Assembly: GCF_002042965.1 (NCBI RefSeq)
Contig: NZ_MZNT01000010.1
Coordinates: 186,001 to 250,000 of the forward strand
DNA: 64,000 nt
Direction: 5' to 3'
Source: Paenibacillus sp. 32352
GTDB lineage: Bacteria; Bacillota; Bacilli; Paenibacillales; NBRC-103111
Each line of letters begins with the position of its first letter. The stretch's first letter is position 1. Positions 59,872-64,000 of the stretch are shown here, in pieces. Both the position numbers and the translations under genes were made by a program. The notes beneath the pieces were generated by a model that was given only the letters and a program-made list of their open reading frames with translations, was not told the origin of the DNA and searched no databases.

Positions 59872-62673
59872 TTATAATCCATATACTTTGAATTCATAGC
59901 AGGACGCGCTTCCCCCGGTGTAGCTAGATCCCGTTACGGTAATCCGGATATATCTATACGTTGCGTTAAAAGTATCTGTCGTCAAGCCTTGCGTCGTATT
60001 ATTCGTCCTGTCCAGAATGGTCGTATACGTTACATCGTCATTGCTGCCTTCAATCTTGTACTTATAGTATCTAGGATAAGTCGAGCTGTTGTACCAGTAG
60101 CTTTCGAGCCTGGTTAGATTCATGCTGCTGCCGAGGTCTACCTTCCACCATTGCGGATAAGTGTTCGTGACGGCCGCCCATCGGGTCGAGCTCGTATTCC
60201 CGTCATTGGCGTTGCTTGCGTCATTTCCTGTTTGTACCGAGCTTGCCGTTACGGTCTTGCCTTGGGATACAATGCCAGTTGGAGTCGTCGCACTCACCGG
60301 CGAGCTCCATGAGCTCGACCCCTGGCTGTTTTTGGCCCTAACCTGGTAGGAGTGGGTTGAGCCGGCTGCAAGTCCTGTATGGGCATAAGGGCTGTTTACG
60401 TTACTTACCGTCACGCCGTCAACCAAAAGGTCATAGCCTGCTGCCCCTGTAGAGCCGTTCCAGCTGACGTTGATCTGAGACGCGCCTGTTGCTGCCGCGG
60501 TCAAACCGGTTGGCACTGACGGCAGATTGGGATTCGAGGCCGCCGGGGTAATCGTCATAACCTGAGGATTGTTCGCGCCGAACTTAATGCTCTGCAGAGC
60601 AGCTTGACCTGAGGAGAACTCAACACCCAGAGCGCTTGCTCTGTTCACCAGCCGATATTTGGTAATTCTGCTTAAGCTTGTGTTCGTTGCTGCGGCAATC
60701 GTTGATGAAGAAGAGGAAGGAGTAAGGTAGGCCGGAGCAGCATTCCCGACAGGCAAAAGATACCATTGATCACTGCCGCTCGCAGCTCCGTTACCGCCAT
60801 TAGCGCTCGGATTCGCATTGGCATCTGCCGCTCCTGTAACCACGGATGCTCCCAGAGCCCGCGTTGCTGCTGGCGTCGCTCCGAACACCTTAAGCACCTT
60901 TCCGGTAGCTGCATTCTGGATCCGGTAAAAACCGCTAGGTTTGGTAGAATCGAATTCATCGGGGACAGGGACGAACAGCCACTGATCCGCTGTACCGTCC
61001 TTAAGCGCAGCTCCGCCAATGGAAATCGTATAGGCTGCAGACGGCGAAATAGCGGCTCCATTGGCATCCTTCGGCGGATTGTAAGCCGAATAGGAAGTTT
61101 GTCCGGCACCCGGGTCGGCCGTGGAATAATTGATTTGTTTGCCGGACAGATCAGAGATCGTCCTGAAGGAATAACCGCTAACTTGCTGATTCGTCAGACT
61201 GCCCGTATCGATTTGGGACAAATAGCTGCCTACGGTCGCCGGCAGTTTACCTACAACCTTGAAGGTGTCCGGCGCTCCTAAATCATCGGTCTCGTACACG
61301 TATCCATCATAGCCGACGGAGCGATATTTGCCGCTGTAGGCATTGTAGGAAAAGGCATTTTCGTATTGCGTATTGACCGGAACAAACAGTCTTTGGGTTG
61401 CTGTATTTTTAAATATCGGGGTACCTCCGCCAGGTTTAACGGATGCCAAATACCCGGTTGAATTGTTTTCTTGCTTGATCCAAACCTGACTGTTATCGAT
61501 ATACACGGTTATCGTAGCATCCAGCGCCGGGTCGGAATAAGAAACCGACGGAACGCTAGTACCGCTAGCATTTTTTATCGTACCGTTGACCGTGTTCGCC
61601 GTATACGTACTGCCCGCAGCGTCCTTGAAGGTAAAGTCCCCGCTGCCCGGAATTTTCTCATAGCTGATGCTTAAAGCGGAGCCGTCCATTCCTGTGCCGG
61701 TCAAAGTAAGACTATCCGTCGCGGGCGTATAGTTAACCGTGAGATTATGATCGCTCCCGGCGCCCATTGGACTGCCGATCCATCCCGCATAGCCCTTCAG
61801 CGCAGACCGGGTCCATGTCCCGTTATACCATACATCCCATGAGCCTTCGGCCATCCTGGCGCTGATCGGCGAGCGGGCGAGGCTGAACCAGGTAAGGATG
61901 TTGGAATAGCCCGGTTTCCAGTTGATGTGATTGTTGTAAAGCACATAGAAATATCCGTTGACATTGTCAACAAAAAAACGGGTGCCGGCGACGCCATAAG
62001 ACCAAGTCGAACCCGGAAAATTACTTGCGGTAGCCGCTTCATTAGCGTCGTTCCACGGTGATGTGGCAACCTGTCCAATCAGCTTCCAGGTAGCTCCCTT
62101 ATCTGTAGAGTAAGTGGCCAGAATACGGTTGTTATGGACACCTGTGGCAATTCTTTCATTGTTTGTCGGGCTGCCCGCCGCAAACGGATTAAATTGATAT
62201 TCATCGTTGGTCAAAGCATACCAGTACCCTGTGTCCGGATCAATCCAGACGCCGATTCCATCGTTGTGATCATCCTGATAAGGCGTTGGAATGCCGTAGG
62301 TTTGGTCGATCTTGTAATTGATGGTCCCTGGCCTGTTCCAGTATGAATTATAAGTGGTGGCATTGCCCCAGTTAGTATTCAATGTGCCTAAATCCGTATT
62401 GGTATTGTACTTGATCCAGGAGCCTCCGCTATCCGACTGCTCATAGTTGGAAACCGAATACATCCAATGAAAATCTCCGTCCTGGTCAACGAACGCAGAG
62501 CCGGCTATATCCGCCTTGCCTGAAGTGAGACTGGGAACAGCCGTATGTTGCACATAGGTCGGGAATGTTTCCGTCCCGGCATAAGCAGCGGGTCCCCCTC
62601 CCAATGCTTGAACCATCAGAAGTGCCGGAATTCCCATTCGAGCTGCCAGCTTCACGGATTTATTCATGCGCAT
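59872..62673 (-). CDS. Secreted multidomain protein (propeller-like, RICIN-like, FN3 and F5/8-type C domains)
   Basis: A 933-residue exported protein with a signal peptide ending near AAYAGT (residue 32). The N-terminal 300 residues (FVDQDGDFHWMYSVSNYEQ, GVWIDPDTGYWYALTNDEYQF, RILATYSTDKGATWK) look like a sialidase/GH43-like beta-propeller with Asp-box-type turns. A central beta region follows (300-470). Residues about 530-690 carry QW-type repeats (ADQWLFVPV, SDQWYLLPV) like a ricin lectin. FN3 is about 705-795 and a discoidin (F5/8 type C) carbohydrate-binding domain about 797-933. Enzymatic class is not certain. It follows another carbohydrate-active gene on the same strand. Confidence 0.8.
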   Translation of the reverse strand: MRMNKSVKLAARMGIPALLMVQALGGGPAAYAGTETFPTYVQHTAVPSLTSGKADIAGSAFVDQDGDFHWMYSVSNYEQSDSGGSWIKYNTNTDLGTLNTNWGNATTYNSYWNRPGTINYKIDQTYGIPTPYQDDHNDGIGVWIDPDTGYWYALTNDEYQFNPFAAGSPTNNERIATGVHNNRILATYSTDKGATWKLIGQVATSPWNDANEAATASNFPGSTWSYGVAGTRFFVDNVNGYFYVLYNNHINWKPGYSNILTWFSLARSPISARMAEGSWDVWYNGTWTRSALKGYAGWIGSPMGAGSDHNLTVNYTPATDSLTLTGTGMDGSALSISYEKIPGSGDFTFKDAAGSTYTANTVNGTIKNASGTSVPSVSYSDPALDATITVYIDNSQVWIKQENNSTGYLASVKPGGGTPIFKNTATQRLFVPVNTQYENAFSYNAYSGKYRSVGYDGYVYETDDLGAPDTFKVVGKLPATVGSYLSQIDTGSLTNQQVSGYSFRTISDLSGKQINYSTADPGAGQTSYSAYNPPKDANGAAISPSAAYTISIGGAALKDGTADQWLFVPVPDEFDSTKPSGFYRIQNAATGKVLKVFGATPAATRALGASVVTGAADANANPSANGGNGAASGSDQWYLLPVGNAAPAYLTPSSSSSTIAAATNTSLSRITKYRLVNRASALGVEFSSGQAALQSIKFGANNPQVMTITPAASNPNLPSVPTGLTAAATGASQINVSWNGSTGAAGYDLLVDGVTVSNVNSPYAHTGLAAGSTHSYQVRAKNSQGSSSWSSPVSATTPTGIVSQGKTVTASSVQTGNDASNANDGNTSSTRWAAVTNTYPQWWKVDLGSSMNLTRLESYWYNSSTYPRYYKYKIEGSNDDVTYTTILDRTNNTTQGLTTDTFNATYRYIRITVTGSSYTGGSASCYEFKVYGL

Positions 62674-62871
62674 GCTATTACCTCCTGATATAGGATTTGG
62701 GATAACCCTTGGCTTCCTTCCGTTCCACTCTCGGTGTCTGCTTTAATGCCACCTCCTTGATGTGCAAGTTCTTCTGGTTGTCCGGGTTGTTCTGTTTTTA
62801 AAAGCTCACGGATGAAACCGGATATTCCCCGGCGCTTTGAAGCTCCACATCCCCCCTTTCCATGTCTCCAA

Positions 62872-64000
62872 TTACAAGTAAGTGTAATTTTTATTAATCA
62901 CCATCACGTTCACTCTCCACGGGAAGCCCTCACATGCTCGGAATCGGAAGGTCACGTACCCGTCCTTTTTCTGAATGAGCGGAATGATATCCGTCGCGTA
63001 TTCGCCAGCCTTCAGAACTTTTTCCGTCCTCCATAGCCATTGCCCCGGGATTTCAAGTACTGTACAAGACGGTGCCGCTGCGTCCCCGGACACAATCAGC
63101 AGATCGTACGTTCCCTTCGGCAGCTCGATGATCAATGCCGCTTCCTCCATCCCGCCGACGAAATCCCGGCGAAGCAAGTCCGGCTCTCCCTGGTCTATCG
63201 CCGTGACCTTATCTGCGCTCTCCCAGCCTATTCCGCTGCGAGGCGTAAAGACGGTATCCGGCGTCAATTTGCGAAACGTTTGACCGAGTACCCCCTCCAC
63301 ATGAACCTGGCGGGGTAACGCCCTGTTATAGTCTTTGGCCAGAGACTCCGGCTCGACTCCGAAATCGAGCCGATAGGCAGCCAGCCTCGACTCCCGATGA
63401 TTTCCGGCATAATAGTCGAACGTGAAATGGTCGAGCAGCCGGTAGTGATGGGTGTCCCGGTCTTTGCCGAGAAACACTCTCCGCTGCGTGTGGGCTTCGT
63501 GAACTCGCGGACGGCAGCCTCTATCGTCGGTATTCTCAGTCACCTTCATAACCCAAGCTGTCCAATCGGATGGGAATGCATCGGCCTGTGAATAGATGAT
63601 GTACTGGCCGCCTTGTACTGTATCGAAATGCAGATGCCCGTCTGTATGGACATGATCCACTACCATCCTCTTCGTCCCGGCAGCCTTTGCGACGACGATG
63701 TTCTCCTCCTTGGCGAACGGGCTGCGAAGCCTAACGCTGCCGCCTGCCCGGCTTCGAATGACAATCCAGGCTGTTCGGCCGTCCTGCATCCTGGCGCTGA
63801 CTTCGAACCCGCCTACGGCAAGCAGTCCCCGGAACTCGCAATCGCTCCATTTCCCGTAATGGCGCGTTCTCTCTCCGGCATGGTGATCGTACAAGCCAAC
63901 TGTCCGCTCCGGCTCAATCTCTCCTTTCGGAACCGCCGGAAACACCTCGATCACGCCGTCGTAGCTTTGCAGCAGCATTTCGTTCACGGCGGCGACGATC
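62872..64000 (-). CDS. C-terminal part of a large carbohydrate-active enzyme, runs off the window
   Basis: The minus-strand frame is open to the window edge, so about 376 C-terminal residues are seen. The start AAVNEMLLQSYDGVIEVFPAVP (split: NEMLLQSYDGVIEVFPAVP) resembles the C-terminal catalytic-barrel end and linker of GH95-type or related (alpha/alpha)6-barrel glycoside hydrolases. The remaining part is beta-rich (VGGFEVSARMQDGRTAWIVI, FTFDYYAGN) and lacks identifiable catalytic residues. It ends 198 bp before the secreted multidomain gene on the same strand; no signal peptide is visible because the N-terminus is missing. Confidence 0.75.
   Translation of the reverse strand, partial: IVAAVNEMLLQSYDGVIEVFPAVPKGEIEPERTVGLYDHHAGERTRHYGKWSDCEFRGLLAVGGFEVSARMQDGRTAWIVIRSRAGGSVRLRSPFAKEENIVVAKAAGTKRMVVDHVHTDGHLHFDTVQGGQYIIYSQADAFPSDWTAWVMKVTENTDDRGCRPRVHEAHTQRRVFLGKDRDTHHYRLLDHFTFDYYAGNHRESRLAAYRLDFGVEPESLAKDYNRALPRQVHVEGVLGQTFRKLTPDTVFTPRSGIGWESADKVTAIDQGEPDLLRRDFVGGMEEAALIIELPKGTYDLLIVSGDAAAPSCTVLEIPGQWLWRTEKVLKAGEYATDIIPLIQKKDGYVTFRFRACEGFPWRVNVMVINKNYTYL

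Noticed and set aside
62674..62871. Small ORF starting with ATT after AAGGAGGTGG, overlapping the secreted-protein start
   Set aside because: Start codon is non-standard, spacing is only 2 bases and the product has no recognisable pattern; more likely leader sequence.

Overview
The window looks like a chromosomal segment of a Paenibacillus-like Firmicute. The evidence is strong GGAGG ribosome-binding sites, a tyrosine T-box leader, a CwlJ spore-germination hydrolase, paiAB, LplABC/YesMN-type sugar uptake modules, and many small accessory regulators. Taxonomy is inferred from gene content only. I found no rRNA, tRNA, CRISPR array, phage or intact insertion sequence.

Layout. 1-6.1 kb (minus strand) is an anaerobic/fermentative block: DoxX, hemerythrin, adhE and pflB in one run, and a second hemerythrin with a formate/nitrite channel. 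Three Fnr/Rex-type palindromes lie in its two upstream regions. 6.1-7.5 kb holds a nitroreductase and an Rrf2 regulator, with three copies of one inverted repeat between them. 7.7-12.9 kb holds a two-component system facing a LanFEG-like ABC exporter with a YxeA-family protein, which suggests peptide-antibiotic resistance. 12.9-22.2 kb is accessory: cwlJ, paiAB, a MarR regulator with operators facing a YczE-like membrane protein, two kinase-fold proteins, acetyltransferases, a methyltransferase, decayed gene fragments and a family of intergenic hairpin repeats.

22.3-29.9 kb is a fructan/sucrose module: LacI regulator, two permeases, a lipoprotein, GH32 and a ROK fructokinase. 30.1-38.6 kb is a mosaic: an orphan MreC paralogue; a MerR regulon with three promoters that each have a 19-bp spacer (merR itself, an SDR oxidoreductase and an Old Yellow Enzyme homologue); an ADP-ribosylglycohydrolase; a THEP1-like NTPase and its neighbour, both broken by a one-base frameshift; and an ArsR/AHSA1 pair.

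38.6-49.1 kb is a beta-glucuronidase-type glycoside module: sugar isomerase, GH2, AraC, YesN/YesM pair, binding protein and two permeases. 49.2-52.2 kb has tyrS under a Tyr T-box, a P-loop kinase whose only workable start is ATA (or ATT), and a small membrane protein. 52.5-59.6 kb holds a two-component system with a membrane-tethered beta-lactamase-fold protein, an ANT(6)-like adenylyltransferase, a histidine-kinase fragment, a Nudix hydrolase, proline dehydrogenase and an AraC regulator. 59.9-64 kb holds a large secreted multidomain protein and the 3' end of a carbohydrate-active gene that runs off the window.

The main observations are cis-regulatory. Four separate short-motif regulons can be read directly from the sequence, alongside a dispersed hairpin repeat family and paralogous NTPase copies in different stages of decay.
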